DNA from: Basidiobolus meristosporus CBS 931.73
Taxonomy: Eukaryota > Basidiobolomycota > Basidiobolomycetes > Basidiobolales > Basidiobolaceae
Direction: 5' to 3'
DNA length: 64,000 nucleotides
Assembly: GCA_002104905.1 (NCBI GenBank)
Contig: MCFE01000176.1
Coordinates: forward strand, 1 to 64,000
Below, one piece after another: positions 22,585-35,192 of this stretch; positions within the stretch are counted from its first letter, which is position 1, and every line of letters starts with the position of its first letter. The notes beneath the pieces are model-generated. The model had not been told where the DNA came from. It made no database searches and was given only the letters and a program-made list of their open reading frames with translations. The position numbers and the translations under genes were made by a program.

Positions 22585-23892
22585 GTTGGACGGACGTGCC
22601 TGCGTCCAAGTGACTTCACGGATATAAGGGACGCTGGCGTGATGATGTGAGATACCTCTGGAAGAGTAAAATGGTTGGCATTTCCCGCTTAAATCGCCTA
22701 TTTCCATGGATATCCGTGGAATACGATCCATCCCTCCCAACAATCCTGGTCATTTCGTCGGCGACCATGGATCCTCGATCCCCTCCGATCACGTGGTCGT
22801 TCACACAGGATCCATGTTCCGCTGCTCTCTTCACCACCCGCACCTCATTCTGCGTCGTCTTTCCACCCACTCACCCTAATCTGCGGAACCCATCCCGTCC
22901 AATCAGCGGATGATCACCCTCGAATCCCATAGCCCATTAGGTTGCGTAATATGTCAAGTGTTATCAGTAACAACCAATATCCGCCAATCAGCTCATCTGA
23001 CGTTGGCTAGCCTGAGGGATCTCCCCCCCCAATATGGGCCATCGTTGCTGCCTCTCAAGCCGCCTCTGGATTGGTCCGCTTCCCCTCGCAACACCCATGT
23101 TGCTTGACACGTGATTTCCCCTGGGGCGAGGATGGCTGACTAGTGAATCTTCCCATCATGGAGAATGGTCTGGTGACAAGTGGGCTGTGAGCCTGAACCA
23201 TCTTATGCGCCAAGTAATCACCAACCCTTGCTCTGATCCGCCACAAAATATGGAGGATCGATCATTTGAGCGCCAAGTTCAAGGCTAGGGAGGAGGAGGA
23301 GGAGAGGGAGGAGACGAAGGATACGTGGCACCCGTCCTGATCGGTCCACTGCTTCAGTTGTCAGCCCACTACAGATCACTGCGTTCAGTTGGAGTTGTGT
23401 GATGTGCCATCCAAGTGTACCATACCATATCATCCGTAGGGATTGTCATGACATGAGCCACACCACGAATCCTACGGGAAGTTGGTGTCATGCCGGCCCC
23501 ACATCTCCAAATCCCCCATGGTCTTGGGGTGGGCGCCTCGCATTTAATCCGCCCCCAACCCAGGTCACCGGCTGGAAATGCAACTGTGAATATGGGTATC
23601 GATCAGGCTTTCTTGGGTGAAGGTGCAATGTGAAGTCATGATAGTACATCAGGTGTTTCATCTGTTGGTGGTCACCTGTATTGAATAGGTTTGGATACAG
23701 TCAGAAACATATGATGAGGTTCCCCAAGCAAGCTGGTGTGCTATCGTGACTGATTGGCGATGGGCTTTATCCAACCGGTAATACAGTCATCCTATCCTAC
23801 CCCTCCCCCATGGGCTTGAAGCCCTGTAGTGGTCATCTCTCTGTAGTGCAACTTTTAAGCCAGGATTTAGCCCTGAATTATTCCTGGTACTC
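22585..23892. other. Transition from gene island to transposon block
   Basis: No gene supported. CpG and GC fall sharply from about 23.6 kb rightwards. A purine-rich GGAGGA tract lies near 23290-23320. Confidence 0.5.
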
Positions 23893-23935
23893 CCAAGGTG
23901 AATATCTAGGTGCAATTACAAGTTTTTATAACAGT
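23893..23935 (+). repeat. Copia LTR end fragment
   Basis: About 43 bp matching the end of the copia LTRs at 30014-30362 and 34346-34694 (GGTGAATAT.TAGGTG.AATTACAA...TTTTTA.AACA). The rest of the LTR is not recognisable, so this is a relic at the edge of the transposon block. Confidence 0.6.
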
Positions 23936-24425
23936 CACAATGCTGGCAGCTTTGAACTCTTGACCCCCTTCTTAATGTTATGGCAGGATTGTGATGGTGT
24001 TTTGATGGCCTTTTAGTAAGGTTTATATAGTATTCAAGCAGCTCTAATATGGCCTACATTTATTTGACAGGACCTAACTGGCCAATATGTGTAGTTAATT
24101 GATTTCACTGTAGAGTTGTGCCTCTTTGTTAGCTTATCCACCACTACTATGGGTATTTCACATATAGCTCAAATAAAGAAAAATATAGCCACCTTCTTAC
24201 CTATCTCTACATATGCGCACCTACTGCAATTGACAAATCTCTATCACCTTAATACTGGCTTTTCAGTGCAATACTTGCAAAGTTGCTGTATGCCATGTAT
24301 TACTGGCAACATACACATTTTGCAAACATATGCTAGGTTGCTGCAATTTTGGCTATGAAAGCCTCTTCAATGTCAGCAAAAAACTTTTCAGTACTTTGCC
24401 AATATATTCCTTTTCCCTGCTGAAT
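23936..24425. other. AT-rich spacer
   Basis: No gene or assigned repeat recognised. Confidence 0.4.
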
Positions 24426-24430
24426 CCTAG

Positions 24431-25128
24431 TGTTGTATCCAAGAGAAAAGTGTAATAAAACTCTTGAATAAGCTAACTGAACCTAAGTGACAACTAAGTG
24501 CAGAATCTTAGAGTTGTCAAGACTGACAGAAATATTAGCAGAGAGGTTCTGGTCCAATATTGGTCTTGTATATAGCTGAGTTGGGCTATAAAGGCAACAG
24601 AGTTGGTTTGCTCTGCAGGCTAGGCTTGGTGCTCTTGGGAGTGCTAGATATGTTAGGCTTGGGCAGAAACTAGAATGGAATTGTTGAATTCTTAATTTTG
24701 CTGAGGCACAATCTTAAATTTGTTAAGACACACACTAAACCAAAGGTTCAGTAAACTTTATTTATACTTTTCTGATCAAGTTGAATTAGTAAGCCCCAAG
24801 AGACTGGACTAACTGAAATCTGTTGGGGTGTTGATAGGTGCATAAGATAAATGAAAATTTGCATCATTAATCAGCTAATGTCTTGGCAACTGCTAAGTGG
24901 TTGGATAGATCTCAGATGACTTATCACTTGGAAAGGCTTAGCAGATCAGTTGCGAACGTAATGACCACATGAAAATTGATCAGGTGTTACAGCTAAAAAC
25001 AGGTTCTGAGAAGTGATAAAATAAACCATAACTGGGATTAGTTATGTTTGTGTTAGGGAAAATTGGTCAGGGTACTAGAATTTCTATCGGAGTAAAAAAG
25101 GCTAAGTTTTAAATGTTGATGCACAACA
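24431..25128 (-). repeat. 3' LTR of the Ty3 chromovirus
   Basis: 698 bp. Matches the 5' LTR over 35164-35555 and 36635-36933. Ends TGTTGT...ACAACA. Confidence 0.9.
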
Positions 25129-25157
25129 TTGCTTCCTCCAAGGAGAGGAGTTTTCTG

Positions 25158-26664
25158 ATATCTTCTAGGTTCCCCTGTGGCTCCAATGCTCATCAATGAT
25201 GGCAACATCATCAAAGTTGGTGTAAGGTTCCCAGGTGTTGTGTTTGGTGCCATAACCTTTCCACTTCACTAAATAAAGGCAATTCGGTTCTTCTCCATTA
25301 TGGTAGCAATAGCTTCAACTTCATAGGATTCTGAAGTAACTGGATTTTGAGATATGAGCTTCAGTGAAGAAGGTGCAAAGTTTTTGGGTAGCAGTGCTCT
25401 ATTATTGTCCTGAAGCTCATAAAATCCTCCAGTGGTATGTCTGACAACTTTGAATGGGCCTTCATATTTGGGGTCAAGTTTAGATTGTTGGATTGGATCT
25501 AGTGTCATAACATATGACCTATCTGGGAAGCTGCTGTTCCTGTGCTTTGAAGCATATGTTGAAGTCAGCTTTTGCTGTGAGGTCTTACTTCTGGCATGGA
25601 CAGCAGGGTAGACAATGCTGGTAAGGTACTCAAGTTGGTTCTTTAGCTTGTCTGTATTCTACTTTGCTAACTCTGTATTCTGGTAGTCTCCAAAGTGGTT
25701 GTATCTTCTTCCAAACATCAAAGAAAAGGTGTGGATCCATGTAGAGCGGCAATTTTGGTATTGATAGCATACTGTACAGTGGGAATGTACTTGTCCCAAT
25801 TCTTCTTAATACCCATGATAGATTTCCAATGATGTTCACTGAGGTCTTTGTTATAAAAATTTGCAATTCTTCCTAAATGTCCACCTAACTTAGTCACTTG
25901 GATCATTACCATCAAATCCTAGAGAATACTGACCAAATTCCTGGTTGGGATTTACTTTGAATATTTTAACCAAAGTACCAGGTACCCTGAGCATGAAAAT
26001 TCTCAAAGTTGTCCAAAGAGCCTCAAAATTTGCTCACATGTTCTTGGGACCCTCCTTAACCTACTCTACATGCTTGTAATGCCAAGACCATGTAAAAGTA
26101 TAAATACTACTCTTATATGCAATAAATCATTAAGTGAAAACCACATAATCTACTTGTCCTCCCAATCACTTCCAATATCTCCAAGACTCTTACAACAGTC
26201 TGAACATATCTTTCAGCAAGTCCATTAGTTTTGGGATGATATGGAGTGATCAGATGGTGATCAATGGTGCTATTCTGGCAAAGGGATTTGATCACATGAT
26301 TTGCAAATTCTGTTCAATTATCCAATTGAATGACCTTAGGGAATGCAAATATGCAGCAGAGCTTGAATAGTGCTTGTGCAATAATGGCAGCATACTTCCC
26401 TGGGATAGCTTGGAGGAAGACAAAATGTGTGCAGACATCCACAATTACAAAGAGGGAGTGATTACCATCATCACTAATGGTGAAAGATCCAGCTAGATCA
26501 ATTGCAATATGATCCATAGGAAGGCTTGCATGGATGGGACTCAAAGGGTGAAATCCATGGTGGCTGATATTGTGAAGTTGACATTCTCTGCAAGACTTGA
26601 CAGATTCTAGGCAGTCAGCTTTGATATTTGGCCAGTGATATCCATCAGAGTGTAGCTTCTTCAT
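25158..26664 (-). pseudogene. Ty3 integrase with C-terminal chromodomain (broken)
   Basis: Reading leftwards, 26664-26314 holds the HHCC-type zinc region (SCRECQLHNISHH) and the first catalytic Asp (MDHIAIDLAGSF), with a second Asp at VIQLDN. ITPYHPKTNGLAERYVQT follows at about 26260-26198, then the frame is cut by a solo copia LTR and resumes at 25848 (KNWDKYIPTVQYAINTKIAA). 25508-25269 carries the integrase tail (KLDPKYEGPFKVVRHTTGG). A chromodomain motif (LVKWKGYGTKHNTWEP, about 25255-25205) lies one frameshift away. Chromodomains guide integration to methylated-histone chromatin in this family. Several stops and shifts; not functional. Confidence 0.88.
25849..26197 (+). repeat. Solo copia LTR inside the Ty3 integrase
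   Basis: 349 bp, same length as the other copia LTRs here, starts TGTTATAAAAATTTG and ends TCTTACAACA. Flanks GTCTT (25844-25848) and GTCTG (26198-26202) are a 5-bp duplication with one mismatch. The integrase motifs on both sides line up once it is removed. Confidence 0.88.
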
Positions 26665-26959
26665 AAGTATGGCAGCTCCAAAGTGGCCAAGTAAATGACT
26701 CCTTCATATCAATGTTTTCCTTTCATTGGCATGTGGGATTTTCCAAGTTGCTGAATCCAGTTGAGGAACTATCTTGGAAGTTGTAGTGAGCTTACTGATT
26801 ATGTCAGTTATCACATGTCTCTCCAAAGGTGAGGTTGGGAAAAGTCTTGAAAGGTGGTCAGGCAGGATGCCAAGTATTCCTAGGCAATGAATAACTATAT
26901 ATTAATAATCAAGTAGAGTATCAAGCCAGTTGGTCAGCATTGGAGTCAGAGTCTTTGAG

Positions 26960-27580
26960 TATAGATATGGACAAGGGCTTAGTGGTCAGTGTACAAAGTC
27001 AAAGGGCTACCCCATAAGTACTGATGAAACTTCTTCAAGGCAAAGACTATGGCAGGTAGCACCTTCTTGGTGGCAGAGTAGTTTCTCTCAGCAAATAGTA
27101 GGGATCTGGCTTGAAAAGAGATCCAGTAAGGTGGATTTTGGTCTTCATCCTGGTATATGACAGCCCCTACCCCAGCATTAGATGCATCTGCAGCAGCAAC
27201 AAAGGTCATAGTAAAGTGTAGGTAGGCTAGGGTGGGTGCTTGTGGGAGCAAGTGGCAGAGTGACTCAAATGCTTGGTCATGAACCTTGTTCCAGGCTGAG
27301 AGAAGATCAGGACTATGGTGTAATGCATCCATAGGGGCACTCAATGAGGACATGAGAGGAATGTGTTCCCTGAAATAGTTGAATACTCCAAGATAATGCT
27401 AGAGTTGCTTAGCACTAGTGGGTTTTGGCCATTCAGGAATATTGACCAGTTTGAAAGGGTCAAGTTGGTGGTCATCTGGTGTGACTATGAATCCAAGTAG
27501 ATTGATCTTGAGACAAGCAAAACTGCACTCTTCAGCATTGAGAATCAGTCCAGCAGCTGTCAGTCTATTGACGACATTAT
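26960..27580 (-). pseudogene. Ty3 reverse transcriptase C-terminus and RNase H
   Basis: 27580-27360 reads the RT thumb (LTAAGLILNAEECSF, LLGFIVTPDD). 27353-26979 reads an RNase H start (FVAAADASNAGVGAVIYQDE, SATKKVLPAIVFALKKFHQY). A TAG interrupts the frame near 27400. The YxDD core of RT should lie just upstream but is replaced by the LTR3-like sequence. Confidence 0.85.
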
Positions 27581-27589
27581 GGTAGAGTA

Positions 27590-28295
27590 AACATATCTCC
27601 CATGGACAAGTTTATTCACATAGCTATTACATTGTACTTATCCATATTTTATCTTATCAGTATTATCCCATTCTTCTTTTGCTCATATTATTTGTATTAT
27701 CCCCATATGATGTCTACCCTGATTAGTTATTAGCATTAGCTATCCTAGATGTTATTTAGTTTTGTGACCTGTATATGTGTCCACATTAGGCAAGTACCCG
27801 CATCAGTGCCCATGACACATGACCTAAGTTTGTGTTTCCATCCCTACAATTTAAATACCATATATGGAGTCTTTATGTTGCACAGGTTTCAGACTACTGA
27901 TCCCTGATTGGTAGGATGTGCTGCGCCTTTTAAAACCTTCCAGGACATTCTTGGCATAATTTTAGCTTATAGTATTGTCATCAAGAAATTCACTGATGCC
28001 TGGAATTTTCTAGAACCCTGTCATTGGTAATCACTTGGCAATTAGGAAAAGTATTTAAGGGAAGTCAATCCCTCATCAATAAATCATCCCTTCTATCAGT
28101 AACACTTCTCCTTTATTGATTAGCAGTTGATCACTGCACCTGCCTTCAACAGTACATCTCAGACCTGCCATCAAGGAGCTTTTCAGGGTAGCACACAAGA
28201 CACACCAAGGCTTTTGGGGACACTTGGAGCACCTAGAAGGCTAGAGAAGCAGGAGCTTTTACCACAGTGACATATTGACAAAGACACCAGCAGTT
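27590..28295 (-). repeat. Truncated, diverged LTR3-family sequence within Ty3 RT
   Basis: Shares the signatures of the 49983-51051 LTR3 copy (GGCAAGTACCC, ATATGGAGTC, TGATTGGTAGGATGTGCTG, a TATTTAAGGGA TATA-like region) in the same orientation. Both ends are degraded. It sits where the RT palm with its YxDD should be, so the insertion came with, or was followed by, a deletion. Confidence 0.65.
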
Positions 28296-29060
28296 TAGAC
28301 CCAGAGGCTATTATAGTGATAGTGAGGAAAAGATATCCTGGATTCTTGAAATTGGAAATTTAAAATCTTGGAGAAGCTTGTTCAGAGGTCTAGGACCCAG
28401 ATAGAGTCTCTTCAGAGTTAGATTTCCATCAGTGTCTTTTTCAGGTGCAAGCATCAAAGGGCTGTTGAATGTTGCAGTGACAGGGGCTTGCATGATAATT
28501 ACATTGTCAGCCCACTTTTGGACTATTTCATCAACTAAGTGTTGACAAGAATGAAGAATTAGGTATTGCCTCCTCCATGTTGTCTCACCAGGTGGGGTTT
28601 CTAGCATTACAATGGATTCTGGAATAGTGCAGAAACTGTTCCTGGGAATGGCTTGGTTTCTTTCTATGGCTAGCTGAATATGCAATTTGACTGATTGAGA
28701 ATATTCTTGAAAAGTTGTATTGACTCCTCTGCTTCCAGAAGGGGTGAGATAGTCTCTGGAATCTGATCCATTATGAGTGGCTGAGATTTAGTGATTCCAG
28801 GATACAAAACTGGTAGTCCACCTATGTGAAAGCCAAGTTTGGTGAAGGTGTCTGGACTAATGACTATCTGAGGTCCATCTGGAATGTCAACAGCTTCTAT
28901 TTGATGGATTATAGTCATTGAGCCACAATGTATGCTGATTGGGTTGGTGATACCAATTCTTGGGGCTGAGAGGTCCTTAGCTGCAAGTATGATTTTTCCT
29001 GGTTGCTTTTCTATTTCCAATTTGAGTTCTTTGACTACATTAGGTGATACAATAGAGTTG
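28296..29060 (-). pseudogene. Ty3 protease/reverse transcriptase N-terminal part
   Basis: 29020-28670 and 28685-28311 carry the connection and RT fingers (MQAPVTATFNSPLMLAPEKD, GPRPLNKLLQDFKFPISRIQ). The shift between frames is at about 28670-28685. The protease start is just upstream at about 29060 (NSQSYVALLDMD), where the usual DSG/DTG triad is degenerate. Confidence 0.8.
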
Positions 29061-29751
29061 GATGATCCATATCCAGTAGTGCTACATATGATTGGCTGTT
29101 GAGTTTGAGTGGCACCTCTATAGCTTTTGGCTGCGCATTTGGTTGCTTCTTTTCTTGAACAGTTGCAATTTTAGCCAGAATTTCAAAGAGGTTGTGGTAA
29201 TTCTGAGCTGTAAGTTCTTCACATGCTTCCTCATACCCTGTCAATTCATTGGTTGAATATTCATCTAGGATCCGGGTAATCTTTGTCAATGGTGAAGAGT
29301 TCTTCTCAGGACAGGCAGGTGATCTATGTCCCATCTTTCCACATATAATGCATTTGTCATCAGCACATGGATTATCAGTTTTGGTATTTTGCAGATTCTC
29401 TGATGTATTTCCTGACTTGTTTGACAGCTTAGTGATGCCTTTGCACTCACTAGTAGAGTGATAGCATCTTCCATGAAGCTCACAATGCTTTGTAATGGTT
29501 GACTTCTTTTTGGTCACATGACTGCTCTCTTTTCTGGTTGTTGATGCATCTTGAGTGGAGTTGCCTGAAGCCTGGCCAACAGCTATAGTCATGGTGATTG
29601 CAAGTGTACATATCTCTGAGATTTTGTCATAGGTACATGCAGGGTTGCATGCTTTGACAATAACAATATTGCTCTGTAGCTGGTGTGGACAGTTTGAAAG
29701 AAAATGAGAAGTAAGCAATGGATTGTCATCACTAACTACATCTGATTTCAC
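29035..29751 (-). pseudogene. Ty3 gag C-terminal region with zinc knuckle
   Basis: 239-codon frame. A CIICGKMGHRSPAC knuckle (C-x2-C-x4-H-x4-C) lies about two thirds along, after a Ser/Thr-rich stretch. The upstream part of gag continues to 30013 in pieces and resumes at 34695 beyond the copia insertion. The frame ends by running into the protease region. Confidence 0.8.
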
Positions 29752-30013
29752 TTGTCTCTGGAATCTATCACAGAAGTGTTAAACAGATTCACCTTTTGCA
29801 TTTTAATTTTCTATAGGTTGCAGTTTAGATGCGCTTTCTTGAGGGGATCCTGAAAAAAATGGCCACAAAAGAGGTTCTGAGCAACTTTCCATGTCCTATT
29901 GGAAGGAATGCTTGCTTCAACCCAGTCAGCATCTTGCATAGTGAGAGAGACAGAGGCAGAAGTCTAGCCCAATTGGTTTTAGGTTTAGCTGCTATGCAGC
30001 TAAGACTTGACAA

Positions 30014-30362
30014 TGTTGTAGGGGTCTTGGAGATATTGGAAGTGACTGGGAGAACAAGTAGATTATGTGGTTTTCACTTAATGATTTATTGAATGTAAAA
30101 GTAGTGTTTATACTTTTACCTGGTCTTGGCATTGCAAACACGTAGAATAGGTTAAGGAAGGTCCCAAGAACATGTGTGCAAAGTTTGAGGCTGTTTGGAC
30201 AACTTTGAGAATTTTCATGCTCTGGGTACCTGGTATTTTGGTGAAAATATTCCAAGTAAATCCCAACAAGGAATTTGGTCAGTATTCTCTAGGATTTTAA
30301 GGTGATGATCTAAGGGACTAAGTTAGGTGAATATTTAGTTGGAATTACAAATTTTTACCACA
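30014..30362 (-). repeat. 3' LTR of copia element 1
   Basis: 349 bp; pair of 34346-34694. Confidence 0.92.
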
Positions 30363-30373
30363 CTCCCACTAAG

Positions 30374-31870
30374 CTAAATATTCATACTGACTAGTCCTAA
30401 TTTTGGCCTAAGATATTCAAACTTGTCTCTAGCTAATGGTTTGGTAAATATGTCTGCAATTATTTCATCTGTAGGACAGTAAACTAAGCTAACTAAGTTA
30501 TTCTCTATAGCTTCACATATGAAATGATGTCTAATATCTATGTGCTTGGTTCTAGCATGAAAAGTTGGATTTCTACCTAATTGTATACATCCCTGATTAT
30601 CTTGTAATAAAGTAATAGGCATTTTTTGACATAGGCCTAAATCTGTAAAGAGTTTTCTTAACCACATTGCTTTTTTTGTGGCTTCACAGGCTGCCATATA
30701 CTCTGCCTCTGTGGTGGAAAGTGCGACGGTTGGTTGCTTTCTTGAATTCCATGAAATTGCTCCTTCACAGTAAAGAAAGGTGTATCCTGTGGTGGATCTT
30801 CTGTCTTCTAAATTTTGTCCCCAATCTGCATCAGAGTATCCCACAAGATCCTGTTCTGAATCCTTATAAGTGTATCTTAAGCAGATATTAGCAGTTCTTT
30901 TAGGTATCTAAAAATCCGCTTAACTGCTGTAGTATGATCAGATCCATAGTTCTGATTATGTTAACTGACAACTCCCACTGAATATAAGATATCTGGATAT
31001 GTTCCAAGCATGATATACATCTGACTGCTGACCATAGATTGATAAGCAAAGTCAGGGCTTTCAGATGGCACCAAGATCTCTTGATTTGGTTGAGTTTTGA
31101 CCAAGTAAGGTTTGTCTCCATTGGGGTAGCTGCTGGGTTACAGTCTTCCATTTGGTACTTCTTTAGTATATCTTGAATATACTTGGATTGACTTAGGGTG
31201 ATAGTCTGGGTACTTCTGTCTATGGGGAACTTAATCCCTAAGTAGTAATTAAGTTCTCCTAGATTGGACATCTTGAACTCCTTAGATAGGCTGGATTTAG
31301 TGTTTTCCAATGTTTCTAGGTTATTGGCGGCTGTAATAAGATCATCCACATATAGAGCTAATAGAACTGAATTTGCTCTATCTGGCTTATAGTATATACT
31401 ATAGTCAGCATTACTTCTTTTGAAACTCAAAGATTCCAAATAAGAATCTATCTTACAATTCCAGGCTCTTGGTGATTGTTTGAGACCATATAGTGACTTT
31501 TTAAGCTTGCAGACCAAATGGGGGTTATCTTAGCCAACGAACCCATCAGGCTGGTCCATATACACATCCTCATCAAGTTCTCCACTCAAAAATGCAGTTT
31601 TTACATCCATCTGATGAATAAAAAACTTATATTTGGCTGCAATAACCAATATTAATCTGATGGTATTAAACTTGGCTACCAGTGTAAAGGTCTCAGTATA
31701 GTCAAGTCCTCTTGTTTGAGAGTATCCTTTGGCTACAAGTCTTGCTTTGTATCTTTCAATTGTACCATCAGCCTTGTATTTTGTCTTGAAGACCCATCTG
31801 CATCCAATTGATTTTCAGTTGATTGGTAATTTGACTAAGTCCCAAGTTTGATTTTCCATCAGGGCCTGAT
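30374..31870 (-). pseudogene. Copia 1 reverse transcriptase and RNase H
   Basis: 30844-30374 is RNase H (GYSDADWGQNLEDRRSTTGY, STTEAEYMAACEATK, ADIFTKPLARDKFEYLR). 31517-30900 is RT with the catalytic LALYVDDLITA and KSLYGLKQSPRAWN. The N-terminal RT part (to about 31870) is in another segment. A TAA at 31530-31532 stands where copia 2 has CAA. A frameshift at about 30850-30900 separates RT from RNase H. Confidence 0.9.
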
Positions 31871-31879
31871 ATTCCTCAG

Positions 31880-33486
31880 TCATAGCAGATCTCCAAACTT
31901 TGTCTGAGGGCTATTTAGGACCTCTTTTACAGTCTGGGGTTCATCAGTATGGACTGAATAGGCATAGGCTAAGTTTGTACCCGCATTGATATAGTAATTT
32001 GGGCTATTTCTTGTCCAATTAGATCTCCAGGCATTTGATGCTGGAATGATCCATTCTGGGATACTCCTGGCTACTGATTCTGGCTGAACCACAGTTGTAG
32101 AGTCCTCTGGAGTGAAAGAATTCTCATTGTTTTGCTCTGATTCAATCCTGACAATTGGTGGACTTGAGATCAAATTTTTGTCATGCTCTGATGTCATTTT
32201 TTGTGAAAATTTTGCATTTTCATCAAATAACACATCCCTGGACTTGATCAGCTTCTTTGCTTTGGTATTGTAGAGTCTATATGCCTTACTCTCATTGCAG
32301 TAGCCCAAAAATATGTATTTTACACTTTTTGGCTCAGGTTTTGACTGATTTCCTGCCAGTTTTTTGGCATATGCTGTAAACCCAAATACTCTTAGATGTT
32401 CTGCACCTGGTCTGTATCCATACCATGCTTCAAATGGAGTAGAATCACAAAGTATTCTGTTATAACTCCTATTTTTAAGGTATACAGCAGTGGCAACTGA
32501 TTCCACCCAAAAATCATAGGATAATTTCTGATCATGGATCATAGATCTTGCTATATCAATTATTGATCTGTTAGCTTGTTCTGCTACTCCATTTTGCTGT
32601 GGGGAGTATGGCACAGTAGTCTCTTGCTTAATCCCATGAATTATGCAGAAGTGGATGAAGAGTTTTGAGGTATATTCTCCACCATTGTCAAGCGTATTTT
32701 CTTGATTTTTTCACCAGTTTCTCTCTCAACCATGGCTTTAAGCTCCCTGAGCTTACACAGAGCTGCTTCCTTTCTCTCCAGGAAGTAGACCCATGTGTAT
32801 CTTGTATAATCATCAATAAAAGTGATTAAATACTTCATCCCGCCTAAGGATAAATTTTGCATAGGTCCACACAGATCTGAGTGAATTAGATGTAATTTTT
32901 TCTTAGTTTTGATTAACCCAGAGCCCTTGAACAGTTGTCTGGCTTGTTTCCCATATATGCAGGCTTCACAGTGCTCCAAATTAGCTGGGAGATCAATTTT
33001 CACTCCAGAAATTAGCTGATCTTTGATTGCTTTGTGCAATTAATCAAAATTGATGTGCCCAAATCTCCTGTGCCAAAGCATTGGTGTTTCTTCATTTAAG
33101 TTACTTATATTGGCTTCCAGATATGATGGAATATAAGTAAACTTGTATAGATTCTGATCTCTGATGCCCAAAGCAATATGGACACCATTTTGATCAGTGA
33201 TCCTGCATCCAGAATTGTCAAAACTGAAACTGAGTCCTTCTGCTGTGGCCTTGCTTACAGAGAGTAAGTTCTTGGCTATTTCTGGTACATAGAGTACTTC
33301 TTTAAAGGTCAGTGTATGGCTTCCTTCACTGCTTCTAAGGTTTACTTGGATAGTTCCTTCCCCCACTGCATCAAGTGTTCTATTGTCACCCATGAAAACC
33401 TTCTCAATTGGAATTTCTTGATATTGGGTAAAAAGTTCTTTTTGGTGTGTAAAGTGTTGAGAAGCTCCAGAGTCAGTATACCACAT
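31880..33486 (-). pseudogene. Copia 1 protease and integrase
   Basis: Protease motif WYTDSGASQHFT starts at 33486. The GAG-pre-integrase zinc region (MLWHRRFGHINFD, HCEACIYGKQARQ) and the integrase core (LHLIHSDLCGP) follow. The second Asp region is shifted out of frame near 32680. Downstream 32614-31880 has PYSPQQNGVAEQANRSI with the third acidic residue and a long C-terminal extension. Stop at about 33040 between zinc region and core. Confidence 0.88.
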
Positions 33487-34320
33487 CTAAGAATCCTTGT
33501 TTGTGGTCATATTTAGTGCAGATATGAATAGTCTATCTTCAGTTGTTGCAGCATTTCCATATTCAGGCTTCTTTTGCTGATAATCTCTCTTTTTGAGACA
33601 CCGGTCTGATGTGTGTCCTTTCCTTTTGCAGTAGTTACAAAACAGGTTGCTGTTGACTTTGCAGGGTCTTGGGTACCTCCTTTGTTGGTTATCATTGCTT
33701 ATTAAAGCATTTTCTTCTTCCTTCTTATTTGCGGTTGATTTTCTTAAATCTTCATCCAGGAGCCTTCCATATACGTAATTTAAGGTCAAATCTTCAGTTC
33801 TGGACTCTAGGGCTGATACAAGGCCTTGAAACTTGTCTGTCAGGCTATTCAGGATGGTAACTATCACATCCTCATCAGTAGTTGGTCTGCCCACAGATTC
33901 CATCTCATCTACTAGCAGGGTAATTCTGTTAATTAGATTTTTCATTTCTTCTCCTGGCAGTATCTTTGTAGTAAAGAGTTTTTGTCTCAGATACATTTTC
34001 TTGGCAGCTGAACATGACTGGTAGGTGTCTTCCAATGCTTTCCAGGCATTCTTTGCCATTTTTGCTCTTGAGCATTGAATTAGCAATTTGTCCTTAACAT
34101 TAAGGCAAATGCAGTTAAAGGCACTTTGTTCTTTCTTCTGGTACTTTAAGACTTCCTCTCCCATGTTTTTAGGAGGGCATTCTTCTCCCATGACAATATC
34201 CCAAAGGCCTCTTTCTTGTAGCTGCATTGTCATCTTCACCTTCCACACTTGGTAGTTAGATCCATCCAACTTTTCAGCAGAGGGAAAAATTCCAGTAATA
34301 GCAGTAGTAGACATTGCAGA
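33487..34320 (-). pseudogene. Copia 1 gag
   Basis: Retrotransposon capsid protein of about 278 aa if read from MSPKLSLSAMSTTAITG. Core segments SAEKLDGSNYQVWKVKM and DKFQGLVSALESRTEDLTL are typical of copia gag (UBN2 type). A CNYCKRKGHTSDRC zinc knuckle lies near the end. The frame runs into a TAG at 33487-33489 where copia 2 has CAG, which separates gag from protease. Confidence 0.88.
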
Positions 34321-34345
34321 GAGTGACAGCTTGGGGCTCATAACC

Positions 34346-34694
34346 TGTTGTAAGGGTCTTGGAGATATTGGAAGTGATTGGGAGAACAAGTAGATTATGT
34401 GGTTTTCACTTAATGATTTATTGAATGTAAAAGTAGTATTTATACTCTTACCTGGTCTTGGCATTGCAAACACGTAGAATAGGCTAAGAAAGGTCCCAAG
34501 AACATGTGTGCAAAGTTTGGGGCTGTTTGGACAACTTTAAGAATTTTCATGTTCTGGGTACCTGGTATTTTGGTGAAAATATTCTAAGTAGATCCCAACA
34601 AGGAATTTGGTCAGTATTCTCTAGGATTTGAAGGTGATGATCTAAGGGACTAAGTTAGGTGAATATTTAGGTGGAATTGTGAATTTTTACAACA
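34346..34694 (-). repeat. 5' LTR of copia element 1
   Basis: 349 bp. The inner edge is followed by GGTTATGAGCCCC, a plausible primer-binding site. Confidence 0.9.
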
Positions 34695-34699
34695 GACTA

Positions 34700-35192
34700 A
34701 ACTTGTAAAGAAACTCAGTAAGATTATTTATGGCATTGGCTCCTTCAGCATAAAGAGGCAAGGATCTTAGGACAACCACCAGAGCAGGTCTAGAGGGAGA
34801 TGTAGATCTGGAGGATCCAAGGCTTGACTTCTTGGTGGCTGATTCAGAGCAAGGCTTAGTGGATTTTCTATGTTGTCAATTACAATGGTAACATTCTCCA
34901 GGGCTTTTTTGATAATTCCAAATTCATCTTGGTAACTGGAAATAACTTCAAGAAGTTCATCTATAAAATGATTGTCTGATCTTGTCATGGCAAGCTTTGA
35001 GTGCTCAAGCATCAAAGTACTTGTTTCATGCATAATGTTTTCAAGCTGTTCAGCTAGTTCTTCCTGATCCCTGTGGACTTCTTCCAACATGGAAAGATTT
35101 GGATTTCTTACTGCTGAGGTCACATTGTAACGCAGATGTATGTAATGGAATTCAACAAAAAAATGTTGTATCCAAGAGAAAAGTATAATCAA
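34700..35192 (-). pseudogene. Ty3 gag N-terminal region
   Basis: 142-codon frame with an acidic coiled-coil segment (DQEELAEQLENIMHETSTLM). It runs to the inner border of the 5' LTR and is separated from the rest of gag by copia element 1. Confidence 0.7.

Larger units (their letters stand above)
30014..34694 (-). mobile_element. Ty1/copia element 1, nested in Ty3 gag
   Basis: Two 349-bp LTRs (30014-30362, 34346-34694) with TGTTGTAA/TTACAACA ends flank a 4-kb interior. Flanks GACAA (30009-30013) and GACTA (34695-34699) form a 5-bp duplication with one mismatch. Directly inside the 3' LTR is a polypurine tract (AGTGGGAG). Gene order gag, protease, integrase, RT, RNase H is diagnostic of copia. 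By eye the LTRs differ at 17 of 349 sites, about 14 of them transitions. The polyprotein is broken by several stops and frameshifts. Confidence 0.94.

Noticed and set aside
23810-24016. 68-aa frame in the transition zone.
   Set aside because: Overlaps a copia LTR relic and has no supporting signal.
29829-30092. Plus-strand frame at the copia 1 border as a small gene.
   Set aside because: It spans Ty3 gag antisense and the copia LTR; pure chance frame across an insertion junction.
30014-34694. The repeated short blocks in the transposon region as a CRISPR array.
   Set aside because: No regularly spaced short repeats with unique spacers; the repeats are LTRs, and the genome is eukaryotic.
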